DNA from: Convivina praedatoris
Lineage (GTDB): Bacteria; Bacillota; Bacilli; Lactobacillales; Lactobacillaceae
NCBI RefSeq assembly: GCF_933208495.1
Contig: NZ_CAKOET010000001.1
Coordinates: forward strand, 248,001-312,000
Length of the DNA: 64,000 nucleotides
Reading direction: 5' to 3'
The stretch's first letter is position 1; each line of letters starts with the position of its first letter. The notes beneath the pieces are model-generated. The model was not told where the DNA came from. It searched no databases and saw only the letters and a list, made by a program, of their open reading frames with translations. Below are positions 44,358 through 53,900 of this stretch, in pieces. Position numbers and translations under genes: made by a program.

Positions 44358-46163
44358 ATGTGTGGAATTGTTGGTGTTACTGGTGTCGGGAATGCCTTGC
44401 CTTATTTGCTAAGGGGACTGGAAAAATTGGAATACCGTGGTTATGACTCCGCTGGGGTATATTTAGCTAATCCTGATGGAACCGACTTTTTAGTTAAAGA
44501 AAAGGGTCGCGTTAGTGCTTTAGTCGCTGAGGCACAGGCTCAAGGTGTCTATGGGACGGCTGGTATTGCCCACACGCGTTGGGCTACTCACGGTAACGTA
44601 TCCGTTGAAAATGCGCACCCTCAAGCTTCTAGTGATCATCGCTTTCATTTGGTGCACAATGGCGTAATTGAAAACTATCAAGAATTACAAGGACAATATT
44701 TAGCCGATGTTACTTTTGCTTCACAAACTGATACCGAAATTGCCGTTCAATTAGTGGATAAGTTTGCCAAAGAAGAACAACTTTCCACACGAGATGCCTT
44801 TGCTAAGATGATTAGTCTTTTGGATGGTAACTCAGCTTATGGTTTCCTACTGATGGATAGTCAAGAGCCCGATACCTTGTATGTGGCTAAGAAAAAGAGT
44901 CCTTTATTAATTGGGGTTTCTGATCACGGCAATGCGGTAACTTCTGATGCAGCGGCTATGTTGGATATGACTGCTGATTTTATTGAATTAATGGATGGTG
45001 ATATTGCCCTAGTTAAGCCTAATTCAGTTGAAATTTTTGGGGCTGACGGACAGGCTGTTGATCGCAAACCTTTCCACTTGGATATCGACCCAGCTCAAAC
45101 TGATAAGGGTGCTTATCCTTACTATATGCTGAAAGAAATTGACGAGCAAGCCGTTGTCGCTCGGACTTTAGCCGGTCATTATTTTAATGACGAAGGTGAA
45201 ATTGTTGGGATTGGTTGTGGTATCGGCGATACCATTAAGCAAGCTGATCGGCTTTACATCATTGCGGCCGGAACCTCTTATCATGCTGGATTGGTGGGAA
45301 AGCGTTACTTTGAAAATTGGGCCAATATTCCAACTGAAGTGCATATCGCTTCTGAATTTGCTTATGATCAACCGCTTCTTAGCGAGCATCCCTTCTTTAT
45401 TTTCTTGAGTCAATCTGGTGAAACCGCTGATTCACGTGAAGTTTTGGATAATATTAAACGCCAAGGTTTCCCAACCTTAACCATCGCCAATGTCATGAAC
45501 TCAACTCTAACACGTGAAGCAGACTTTGCTTTGCCAGTATTGGCTGGACCAGAAATTGCGGTAGCATCAACTAAGGCGTATACCGCTCAAATTATTGTTC
45601 AAGCAATTTTAGCCTACTCATTAGGTGATGTTGAACTGGATTTGAAACAAGAGCTGGCTAAAGTTGCTGTCGAAATTCAGGCCATCACTGATGAAAAAAT
45701 GACTTTTCAAGCAATTGCTGAAAGTGCTTTGCAGAATCAACATTCTGCCTTTTATATCGGTCGTGGTATGGATGCAGCTGTGGCTTTGGAGGCGGCTTTG
45801 AAGTTAAAGGAAATTTCTTATATTCAAACTGAAGGATTTGCTGCTGGTGAATTAAAGCACGGTACTATTTCTTTGATTGAAGAGGGAACTCCTGTTTTTG
45901 CCTTGTTAACGCAGGCTAAGACTGCCGGTTTGCTTCGTGGAGAAGTTGCCCAGGTAGCTGCCCGTGGTGCTAATACGATTACGATTTCATCTAAGAGCTT
46001 GGCTCGCCCTGACGATGCCTATGTTTTGCCCGAAGTTGATGAACTCTTGATGCCCTTGTTAGCTGTCATTCCAGCGCAATTGATTGCCTATTATGCTACC
46101 TTGGCTCGTGGATTAGATGTTGATCGACCACGTAACTTGGCCAAGAGCGTGACCGTTCAATAA
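44358..46163 (+). CDS. glmS: Glutamine-fructose-6-phosphate aminotransferase (isomerising)
   Basis: GlmS makes glucosamine-6-phosphate for cell wall synthesis. The start must be the ATG at 44358 because the catalytic residue is the N-terminal cysteine of MCGIVGVTG; the upstream ATG at 44337 would bury it. The glutaminase domain covers residues 1-240 (GIAHTRWATHG). Two SIS sugar-binding domains follow with FLSQSGETADS and IGRGMDAAVALEAALKLKE, and the end DVDRPRNLAKSVTVQ is canonical. Length is 601 residues. No glmS ribozyme is visible in the short leader. Confidence 0.97.
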   Translation: MCGIVGVTGVGNALPYLLRGLEKLEYRGYDSAGVYLANPDGTDFLVKEKGRVSALVAEAQAQGVYGTAGIAHTRWATHGNVSVENAHPQASSDHRFHLVHNGVIENYQELQGQYLADVTFASQTDTEIAVQLVDKFAKEEQLSTRDAFAKMISLLDGNSAYGFLLMDSQEPDTLYVAKKKSPLLIGVSDHGNAVTSDAAAMLDMTADFIELMDGDIALVKPNSVEIFGADGQAVDRKPFHLDIDPAQTDKGAYPYYMLKEIDEQAVVARTLAGHYFNDEGEIVGIGCGIGDTIKQADRLYIIAAGTSYHAGLVGKRYFENWANIPTEVHIASEFAYDQPLLSEHPFFIFLSQSGETADSREVLDNIKRQGFPTLTIANVMNSTLTREADFALPVLAGPEIAVASTKAYTAQIIVQAILAYSLGDVELDLKQELAKVAVEIQAITDEKMTFQAIAESALQNQHSAFYIGRGMDAAVALEAALKLKEISYIQTEGFAAGELKHGTISLIEEGTPVFALLTQAKTAGLLRGEVAQVAARGANTITISSKSLARPDDAYVLPEVDELLMPLLAVIPAQLIAYYATLARGLDVDRPRNLAKSVTVQ

Positions 46164-46187
46164 ACTCTTATATAAACTACAGTTTGG

Positions 46188-46214
46188 CAGTCGGACAAAT
46201 TCCGGCTGTTTTTT
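46188..46214 (+). terminator. Terminator of glmS
   Basis: CAGTCGGA pairs with TCCGGCTG, followed by six T residues. Confidence 0.85.
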
Positions 46215-46241
46215 GTGCCAAATTGTTGCTTCTGGTAGAAT
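46213..46241 (+). promoter_or_regulatory. Promoter of the uppS operon
   Basis: TTGTGC (46213-46218), 17 bases, then TAGAAT (46236-46241) with an upstream TG (TGGTAGAAT). Confidence 0.6.
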
Positions 46242-46285
46242 GGAAGGGAAAGTATCTTCTTAAAAATAGATAGGAGGAAAGCGTT

Positions 46286-47053
46286 TTGGCGCTTTTTACT
46301 AAAAAGATTGACGATACAGATCAAACACTTGATTTAAAAATTCCGCACCACCTAGCCATCATCATGGATGGCAATGGTCGGTGGGCTAAAAAACGGTTGC
46401 TCAATCGGGTTGCTGGCCATAAGGTTGGGGTGGATGCGGTTAAAAAAATCACGATTGCGGCCCAAGCAATGGGGGTAGAGGTTTTAAGTCTTTATGCTTT
46501 TTCGACTGAAAATTGGTCCCGTCCACAAGACGAAGTATCTTTCTTAATGAAATTACCAATTTCTTTTTTTGAACGATTTGTACCGGATTTAATTGCCAAT
46601 AATGTTCGTATGCAGGCGATGGGTGATTTAACTGCCTTGCCAGTGGCTACCCAAAAAGCAGTAGCTGATGCGGTACAAGCTACGCAGAAAAATACTGGGA
46701 TGATTTTAAATTTTGCGCTTAATTATGGTGGTCAAGCTGATATTATTCAAGCGACTCAAAGCCTAGTCGAACAGGTAAAGACTGGGCAATTAGATGCTAG
46801 TCAGATTGATCAAGAACACTTTGAAGCGGCCTTGCAAACTGCTTCCTTAGGGGATTTAGCTAATCCTGATTTAGTTATTCGAACTTCTGGGGAACAACGG
46901 TTAAGTAACTTTTTAACCTATCAATCTGCTTATAGTGAACTTTATTTTACTGATACTCTTTGGCCGGATTTTGATCAACAAGATCTCCAAAAAGCCATTG
47001 AATCATACACCAAGCGTGATCGGCGTTTTGGTGGTTTAAACGTTAGAAAGTGA
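46286..47053 (+). CDS. uppS: Undecaprenyl diphosphate synthase (isoprenyl transferase)
   Basis: UppS makes the C55 lipid carrier for peptidoglycan. The 255-residue cis-prenyltransferase has HLAIIMDGNGRWAKKR (catalytic Asp), SLYAFSTENWSRP, and the C-terminal IRTSGEQRLSNFL and YSELYFTDTLWPDF. The start is TTG at 46286, nine bases after AGGAGG. It opens the uppS-cdsA-rseP-proS-polC cluster, an order conserved in Firmicutes. Confidence 0.97.
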   Translation: MALFTKKIDDTDQTLDLKIPHHLAIIMDGNGRWAKKRLLNRVAGHKVGVDAVKKITIAAQAMGVEVLSLYAFSTENWSRPQDEVSFLMKLPISFFERFVPDLIANNVRMQAMGDLTALPVATQKAVADAVQATQKNTGMILNFALNYGGQADIIQATQSLVEQVKTGQLDASQIDQEHFEAALQTASLGDLANPDLVIRTSGEQRLSNFLTYQSAYSELYFTDTLWPDFDQQDLQKAIESYTKRDRRFGGLNVRK

Positions 47054-47064
47054 GTTATTGCTCT

Positions 47065-47862
47065 ATGAAAACACGAGTTATTACGGCCATTGTGGCCCTT
47101 GCCGTTTTTATTCCGATTTTAATTATTGGCCAAATGCCGCTTTTAATTTTGTCACTTGGCTTAGGAATTGTAGCTATGAGTGAAATTTTACGGATGACTC
47201 ATAGTTATCTGATTTCTTTTGAAGCAATCATCTCTTACGTTGGTGTTATGGCAGTTATTATTCCTAACTATCTATGGCATTCAGCTGATTTACCACTAAC
47301 CATGTCAGCCCAAACCGTTATGTATACGATTGGTTTTTTGCTTTTAGTTCGGACGGTTTTTAGTCGTAATCATTTCAACTATGATGATGCCGGCGTTTTG
47401 TTCCTATCAATGATTTATATTGGGACTGGTTTTCACTACTTCTTCCAAGCCGATAGTAAGAGTTTAGCTACAGTATTGTTTGGTATGTTAATTGTTTGGA
47501 TTACCGATTCAGGAGCCTACATGGTTGGTCGTCAAATCGGTAAGCACAAATTAGCCCCTCAAATCAGTCCTAATAAAACTTGGGAAGGTTCCATTGGCGG
47601 GTCATTGTTAGCAGCAATTATTGTGCCGGCCATTTATGCTTCAATGCATTTAATTAGCTATAACTACATTGAAATTCTTGGTTTAGCGATTGTTTTGTCA
47701 ATTGGTGGTCAAATTGGAGATTTAATTGAATCGGCTTTGAAGCGTTACTTTAAGGTCAAGGATTCAGGAAATATTTTACCGGGTCATGGCGGTATTTTAG
47801 ATCGTTTTGATTCGATGTTAGTGGTGATGCCCCTGATGTCAATTTTGGGTATGCTTCGTTAA
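47065..47862 (+). CDS. cdsA: Phosphatidate cytidylyltransferase
   Basis: CdsA makes CDP-diacylglycerol for phospholipid synthesis. The 265-residue membrane protein begins MKTRVITAIVALAVF, like other CdsA proteins, which favours the ATG at 47065 over the GTG at 47050 that overlaps the uppS stop. It has seven to eight helices and the signature SPNKTWEGSIGG, followed near the end by GHGGILDRFDSMLVVMP with the conserved aspartate. It is the second gene of the uppS cluster. Confidence 0.95.
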   Translation: MKTRVITAIVALAVFIPILIIGQMPLLILSLGLGIVAMSEILRMTHSYLISFEAIISYVGVMAVIIPNYLWHSADLPLTMSAQTVMYTIGFLLLVRTVFSRNHFNYDDAGVLFLSMIYIGTGFHYFFQADSKSLATVLFGMLIVWITDSGAYMVGRQIGKHKLAPQISPNKTWEGSIGGSLLAAIIVPAIYASMHLISYNYIEILGLAIVLSIGGQIGDLIESALKRYFKVKDSGNILPGHGGILDRFDSMLVVMPLMSILGMLR

Positions 47863-47899
47863 GATTAGCGTGTAAACGTAATCTGAAAGGGTTATTGCG

Positions 47900-49153
47900 A
47901 TGTCATTTACAACCATCATTGCCTTTATTTTTGTTTTTGGAATTTTAGTCACTGTCCATGAGTTTGGCCACTTCATTGTCGCTAAACGGGCCGGTGTTTT
48001 GGTCCGTGAATTTGCGATTGGAATGGGTCCTAAATTATTGAGTTGGCAACGAAATGGGACTGCTTATGTGATTCGTTTGTTACCAGTGGGTGGTTACGTT
48101 CGAATGGCTGGTACCGATGAAGAGGCAGATTTAGAGCCAGGTCAACAATTACGGTTAACTTTTAATGATCAACAAGAAATTATTAAAATGGATACTCGGG
48201 TTGATCAAGAACAGGCGGGGATGGTTTTCCGAGTCGATAACTTTGATTTAACCGATCAATTAACCCTAAGTGGTTACGGCTTAGATTCTGAAGAACTGGT
48301 TACCTATACTGTTAACCACGATGCCCATATCATTCAAAAGAATGGCCTATCCTTACAAATTGCGCCTCGGGATACCTGGGTTCAAAGTGCTAAAATTTCC
48401 AAACGGTTAGCAATTAATTTTGCTGGTCCTTTAATGAATTTTGTCTTGGCGCTCGTACTATCAATTGTCTACGGATTAATGCAACCGGGAATTAATCTAA
48501 ACGAACCGATTATTGGCGGTGTAATTAATGGACAACCAGCCCAGCAGGCAGGAATTAAGACTGGGGATCAAGTAGTCAAAATTAACAATATTAAAGTAGA
48601 GACGTGGCATGACATAGCCACCCAGATTAGTCAAAGTCAGGAACATTCATTACAGATAACCGTAAAAAGAGATCAAGGTCAAAAAACGATTACGGTTGAT
48701 CCAGTGGGCACCAAGGATGATTCAACCAAACAAGCTCACATTGGCATTACGCCCAAGGTCTATACGGACTTGTGGTCACGCTTACAATTTGGTATAAGTA
48801 ATACAGTTAATATAGCAATGCAGGTTTTGAACGCCTTGAAATACATGGTAACTGGTCATTTTAGCTTGAACCAATTAGGCGGACCAGTGATGATGGCTCG
48901 TGTCACTTCGCAAGCCAGCCAAGCTGGTATAGTAACGGTGATTGGTTTGATGGCCGCCTTATCTATTAATTTGGGAATCATGAATTTGTTGCCCATTCCA
49001 CCGTTGGATGGTGGTAAATTATTAATTGACAGTATTGAAGGAGTGTTGGGGCGTCCTTTGCCACCAGTAGTCCAGAATGCAATCGGTCTAACGGGCGCAG
49101 GCTTGTTGATGCTCTTAATGATTGCCGTTACAATTAATGATATTTTGCGTTAA
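47900..49153 (+). CDS. rseP: Site-2 membrane protease RseP/RasP
   Basis: RseP cuts transmembrane segments of anti-sigma factors and remnant signal peptides. The 417-residue protein has the zinc motif HEFGH in TM1 (VTVHEFGHFIVAKRAG), the GYVRMAG strand, a PDZ domain around residues 205-265 (GQPAQQAGIKTGDQVVKIN) and the C-terminal NLLPIPPLDGGKLL with the metal-binding aspartate. An insert with EADLEPGQQLRL is family-typical. It lies 37 bases after cdsA. Confidence 0.95.
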   Translation: MSFTTIIAFIFVFGILVTVHEFGHFIVAKRAGVLVREFAIGMGPKLLSWQRNGTAYVIRLLPVGGYVRMAGTDEEADLEPGQQLRLTFNDQQEIIKMDTRVDQEQAGMVFRVDNFDLTDQLTLSGYGLDSEELVTYTVNHDAHIIQKNGLSLQIAPRDTWVQSAKISKRLAINFAGPLMNFVLALVLSIVYGLMQPGINLNEPIIGGVINGQPAQQAGIKTGDQVVKINNIKVETWHDIATQISQSQEHSLQITVKRDQGQKTITVDPVGTKDDSTKQAHIGITPKVYTDLWSRLQFGISNTVNIAMQVLNALKYMVTGHFSLNQLGGPVMMARVTSQASQAGIVTVIGLMAALSINLGIMNLLPIPPLDGGKLLIDSIEGVLGRPLPPVVQNAIGLTGAGLLMLLMIAVTINDILR

Positions 49154-49197
49154 AAATGGCGATTGCCATTGTACATAATTAGAATGAAGGGAATTTT

Positions 49198-50919
49198 ATG
49201 AAACAATCACTACTATTTATGCCAACTTTGCGGGAAATACCTGCTGATGCCGAGGTGAAGAGTCATCAATTGCTATTAAAGGCTGGTTATATTCGGCCAG
49301 TTGCAGCGGGAATGTTTTCTTATTTACCATTAGCCCAACGTGTTTTAAACAAGATTGAAGCCATTATTCGAGAAGAAATGGCAGCAGTTAATGCCAATGA
49401 AATGTCAGTACCAGAAGTTTTGCCGGCTGAGCTGTGGGAGCGTTCTGGTCGTTATGCTACTTATGGACCAGATTTGTATAAGTTCCAAAATCGGCAAAAC
49501 CGTAACTTTATCTTAGGACCTACTCACGAGGAAACTTTTACCGAATTAATGGGTAGTGAAATTAAGTCCTATAAAAAATTGCCACTTTTGGTTTACCAAA
49601 TTCAAACTAAATTCCGTGATGAAAATCGTCCCCGTTTTGGTCTGTTACGCACTCGTGAGTTCATCATGAAGGATGCTTATTCTTTTAGTGCTGATCAAGA
49701 AGGTTTAGATAAAGCCTTTAGAAGTATGGAAGACGCCTACGTGAAGATTTTTGATCGCATTGGCTTAGACTATCGAATCATTGTCGGTGATGCCGGTGCC
49801 ATGGGTGGTTCGGATTCTAAGGAATTCTCGGCGCCAGCTGCTGCAGGTGAAGACACGATTGTTTATTCGGATGCGACTGATTATGCTGCTAATTTGGAAA
49901 TGGCTAAAGATTTCTACGAACGCCAACCAGATGATAGTCCTGATCAAGAATTGACTTTAATTGACACCCCAACAGTTAAAACAATTGCAGAGTTGTCCGA
50001 TTTATTGGACCGTTCGGCTGATCAACTGGTTAAAACCATTATGTTGAAAACCGATGATGATCGGTTAGTTGCGGTGGTAACTACTGGTGACTTTGAAGTT
50101 AATGATGTGAAAGTTCAAAACTTCTTAGGAGTTAATGCTGTTGAATTAGCTGATGAAGCCCTAGTCGAAGAAAAAATTGGCGCTGGTTTTGGTTCATTAG
50201 GGCCCGTTGATTTACCAGAAGATGTTACCTTATTGGTTGATGAACGTGCCGCTGATTTGGCTAATTTTGCTGCTGGTGCTAATCAAAGTGGTAAGCACTA
50301 TATCAATGTGAATTGGCAACGCGATGTTGAACTAGCTGACGAAGCGATTAGCGATTTCCGCTTGGTTCGTGAGGGCGATTTGGCCGTTGAGGGTAAGGGT
50401 AAGTTACACTTTACTAAGGGAATTGAAATTGCCCATATTTTCAAATTAGGTACTCGTTACTCTGCTAAATTAGGTGCACAAGTTCTTGATCAAAATGGTC
50501 GCAATGTCGACATGATTATGGGGTCATACGGCATCGGGGTATCCCGTTTGTTAAGCGCCATTGTTGAACAACGTGGAGATGAAGAGGGCTTGGATTGGCC
50601 AGCCAGTGTAGCGCCATTTGATGTTCATATTGTACCGGTTAACCTCAAGGATGAAGACCAGGCTAAGTTGACTGCCACTTTGGAAGAAAATCTAAAGGCT
50701 CAGGGACTTGATGTTTTGGTTGATGATCGTAAAGAACGAGCTGGAGTTAAATTTGCGGATGCAGATTTGATTGGTATTCCAGTTCGAATCACTGTTGGTA
50801 AAAAGGCAGTTGAAGACATTGTTGAAGTGAGGGTTCGAGCCAGCCATACTAACTTTGAAATGCGGGTTAGCGAAATTGAAGATTCCATCAAAGTTTTGTT
50901 AAATGGACAAGAAGATTAA
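49198..50919 (+). CDS. proS: Prolyl-tRNA synthetase
   Basis: The enzyme charges tRNA-Pro. The 573-residue protein is the bacterial type with an inserted YbaK-like editing domain (about residues 225-395). Class II motifs are visible: motif 1 in LPLAQRVLNKIE, motif 2 FRDENRPRFGLLRTREF, and motif 3 MGSYGIGVSRLLSAI. The C-terminal anticodon domain has VHIVPVNLKDEDQ. It is in the uppS-polC cluster and ends at a terminator. Confidence 0.98.
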   Translation: MKQSLLFMPTLREIPADAEVKSHQLLLKAGYIRPVAAGMFSYLPLAQRVLNKIEAIIREEMAAVNANEMSVPEVLPAELWERSGRYATYGPDLYKFQNRQNRNFILGPTHEETFTELMGSEIKSYKKLPLLVYQIQTKFRDENRPRFGLLRTREFIMKDAYSFSADQEGLDKAFRSMEDAYVKIFDRIGLDYRIIVGDAGAMGGSDSKEFSAPAAAGEDTIVYSDATDYAANLEMAKDFYERQPDDSPDQELTLIDTPTVKTIAELSDLLDRSADQLVKTIMLKTDDDRLVAVVTTGDFEVNDVKVQNFLGVNAVELADEALVEEKIGAGFGSLGPVDLPEDVTLLVDERAADLANFAAGANQSGKHYINVNWQRDVELADEAISDFRLVREGDLAVEGKGKLHFTKGIEIAHIFKLGTRYSAKLGAQVLDQNGRNVDMIMGSYGIGVSRLLSAIVEQRGDEEGLDWPASVAPFDVHIVPVNLKDEDQAKLTATLEENLKAQGLDVLVDDRKERAGVKFADADLIGIPVRITVGKKAVEDIVEVRVRASHTNFEMRVSEIEDSIKVLLNGQED

Positions 50920-50928
50920 AAATAATCT

Positions 50929-50956
50929 AAAAAAAGCCGATTTTATCGGCTTTTTT
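50929..50956 (+). terminator. Terminator between proS and polC
   Basis: AAAAAAGCCGAT-TTT-ATCGGCTTTTTT, perfect. Confidence 0.92.
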
Positions 50957-50975
50957 ACAATTAGGAGGAACTAGC

Positions 50976-53900
50976 ATGTCCTTAGATCCAAGTCAGCAAT
51001 TAGTTAAATTGTTAGATCATGTCCAAATAGCAGATGAAATGCGATCAGCTTTTCAAGCCGGTGCTATCCAAGAAGTTTTAGTTAATCCAGCTGAAGGAAG
51101 TTGGCACTTTGTTATTACGCTACCACAGGCTTTGCCTTTCGACCTTTATGTTCATTTTCAAAAGAGCTTACAAAAGTCCTTTGCCAATATTGCGCAGGTA
51201 ACTTTATCAATCAAAGGGGCTACAACAGCTGTTGATGAGCAACTGTTAAATCAATACTGGCCTTTAGTTTTACACCAAACTGAACTCAATCATGCTGCTA
51301 TTGAACAATTAACCCAGAGTTCATCATTGGCGTTAAGTGAGGCGGGGCCAGTGGTTAACATTAAGACAGCAGCACCAGTTTTGTTTGATCAGTTAAATAC
51401 TGATATTGTTGCTCAAATTGGGGCTAGCTATCAGGATTTTGGATTTCCACAATTAAGCTTTGAACCGTTGTTAGATCAAGATTTAGCCCAACAAATTCAA
51501 GATAACGTAGCTCGTCATCATGAGCAGTTACAAGAAAACCTTCAAAAGGCGATTGTGGCAGCTGAAAGTCAGGTTAGCAGTGCAGGCAGTGGACATGGGC
51601 CGCTTCGTTTGGGACGCAAAATTGCTAAAAATGCTGAAATTACTCGTTTAAATACGATTGATAACGAAGAAAATCGGATTGTGATTGAAGGCTATATTTT
51701 TGACCAGGAAATTCGTGAGTTGCGTTCAGGACGTAAATTATTAACCTTGAAATTAACTGATTATTCTAGTTCAATTTCAGCTAAAAAGTTCTCCAACACC
51801 GAGACTGATGAAGCAGTTTTTGATGAAATTAAGACTGGTATGTGGGTCAAAATGAGCGGGAATGTGCAAGAAGACCAATATGCCCATGAATTGGTGATGA
51901 ATATCTATGATTTAGAAGTTATTGATCATGAGGATCGTAGTGAACCCTACGAAGGGGACGAAAAGCGGATTGAATTGCAGGCCCACACTAATATGTCGGC
52001 GATGGATGCAGTGACTAATTTTGACCAGGTTGGGGCGTTGGCAAAAAAATGGGGGCAAACGGCCCTAGCAGTGGTTGATAACGGTAACGTCCAGGGCTTT
52101 CCAGTGGCAATTGCAACTGGAGAAAAATACGGCCTGAAAATCCTTTACGGAATGGAGGCTAATTTGGTCGAAGACGGCCAACCGATTGCCTTTAATTTAG
52201 CAGATATTAATTTATTAGATTCAAAGCTAACCTATGTAGCTTTTGACTTGGAAACAACTGGTTTATCAGCGGTTAGTGACCGTATTATCGAATTATCAGC
52301 GGTCAAAATGGAATTAGGAAACGTGGTGGATAAGTTTTCAGAATATATTAACCCCGGTTTTCCTCTGTCTGAATTTACAACCAATTTAACCTCAATTACT
52401 GATGCTATGGTGGCCAATGCCAAACCAGAAAAAGAAGTAATTGATGCTTTTCGGGAATGGTCAGCCGGTACGGTGATGGTTGGGCACAACGTTACTTTTG
52501 ATGTTGACTTTTTAAATGCAACTTACGCACGGCATCAAGAAGATTCAATCACTAATCCGGTCATTGATACCTTACCCTTTACCCGTTGGTTATATCCTGA
52601 CTATAAATCTTATCGACTTGGTACGATTGCCAAACGCTTTAATATTAATTTGGAGCAAGCTCACCGGGCGATTTACGATGCAGAGACGACTGGACATATT
52701 GCCTGGCGGTTGATTAAAGAGGCTTATGAAAGGCACCAATTAGATAATCATCAGCAGTTAAATGACCATATGACCGATGAAGCGGCTTGGCGTCATGGAC
52801 GGCCCAGTCATATGACTCTTTTGGTTAAAAATCAGGTCGGATTAAAAAATCTCTATAAGTTAGTTTCAAGATCTAATATTGATTTTTTTGCCAAGGTACC
52901 ACGTTTGCCACGTTCGGTTATGGATCACTATCGGGAAGGGCTACTTTTAGGTAGTGGTGATACCAGTGGGGAAGTCATCATTACCTTGATTGAAAAAGGA
53001 TATGAGGCAGCCCGTAAAAAGGCCCAGTACTACGATTATCTGGAAATTCAACCATTAGAAAATTATGCACCAATGTTAGCCACGCAGTTGATTGAAAGTC
53101 AAGATCGACTAAAGCAACTTTTGACGGAAATGGTTAAGATGGGGCAGGAACTAGACAAGTTGGTTGTGGTCACGGGTGATGTGAAATATACCAATCCGGA
53201 AGATAAAATTTATCGTGATATTCTAATTGGTTCTCAACCCGGTAATCCATTAAATCGTACGGTTTTGCCAGAAGTTTACTTTAAAACTACGCAAGCTCTC
53301 TTGGATGAATTTGCTTTCTTAGGTGAAGAAACGGCCAAGGAAGTGGTTATTACCAACACTCACAAAATTGCGGATTTACTAGAAGATTTAGAACCCCTAA
53401 AAAGTGGTTCCTATCCACCTAAAATTCCAGGAGCTGGTGAGGAATTACGTAACAAAACGATTGCAGCCGCTAAAAAGGCGTATGGTTCACCATTGCCAGT
53501 TGAAATTCAAGAACGAATTGATAAAGAATTAAAAGCCATTGTGGGGAACGGTTTTGCACCGCACTACATGATTTCACAGAAGTTAGTCGCTAAATCGAAC
53601 AAAGATGGTTACTTAGTTGGTTCGCGGGGGTCAGTTGGTTCTTCCTTTGTGGCCACCATGTCAGGAATTACCGAGGTTAATCCTTTACCACCGCATTACC
53701 GTTCTGCCCATGGGGATTATTTTGAGTTAGTTGATTCTAAAAAATACGGCTCTGGCTATGATTTACCGGATAAAGAAGATCCTAATCACCCGGGAGAGCT
53801 TTTAATTGGGGATGGACAAAATATTCCCTTTGAAACATTTATGGGTTATACCGGAAACAAGGTGCCCGATATTGACTTGAATTTCTCGGGAGATTATCAG

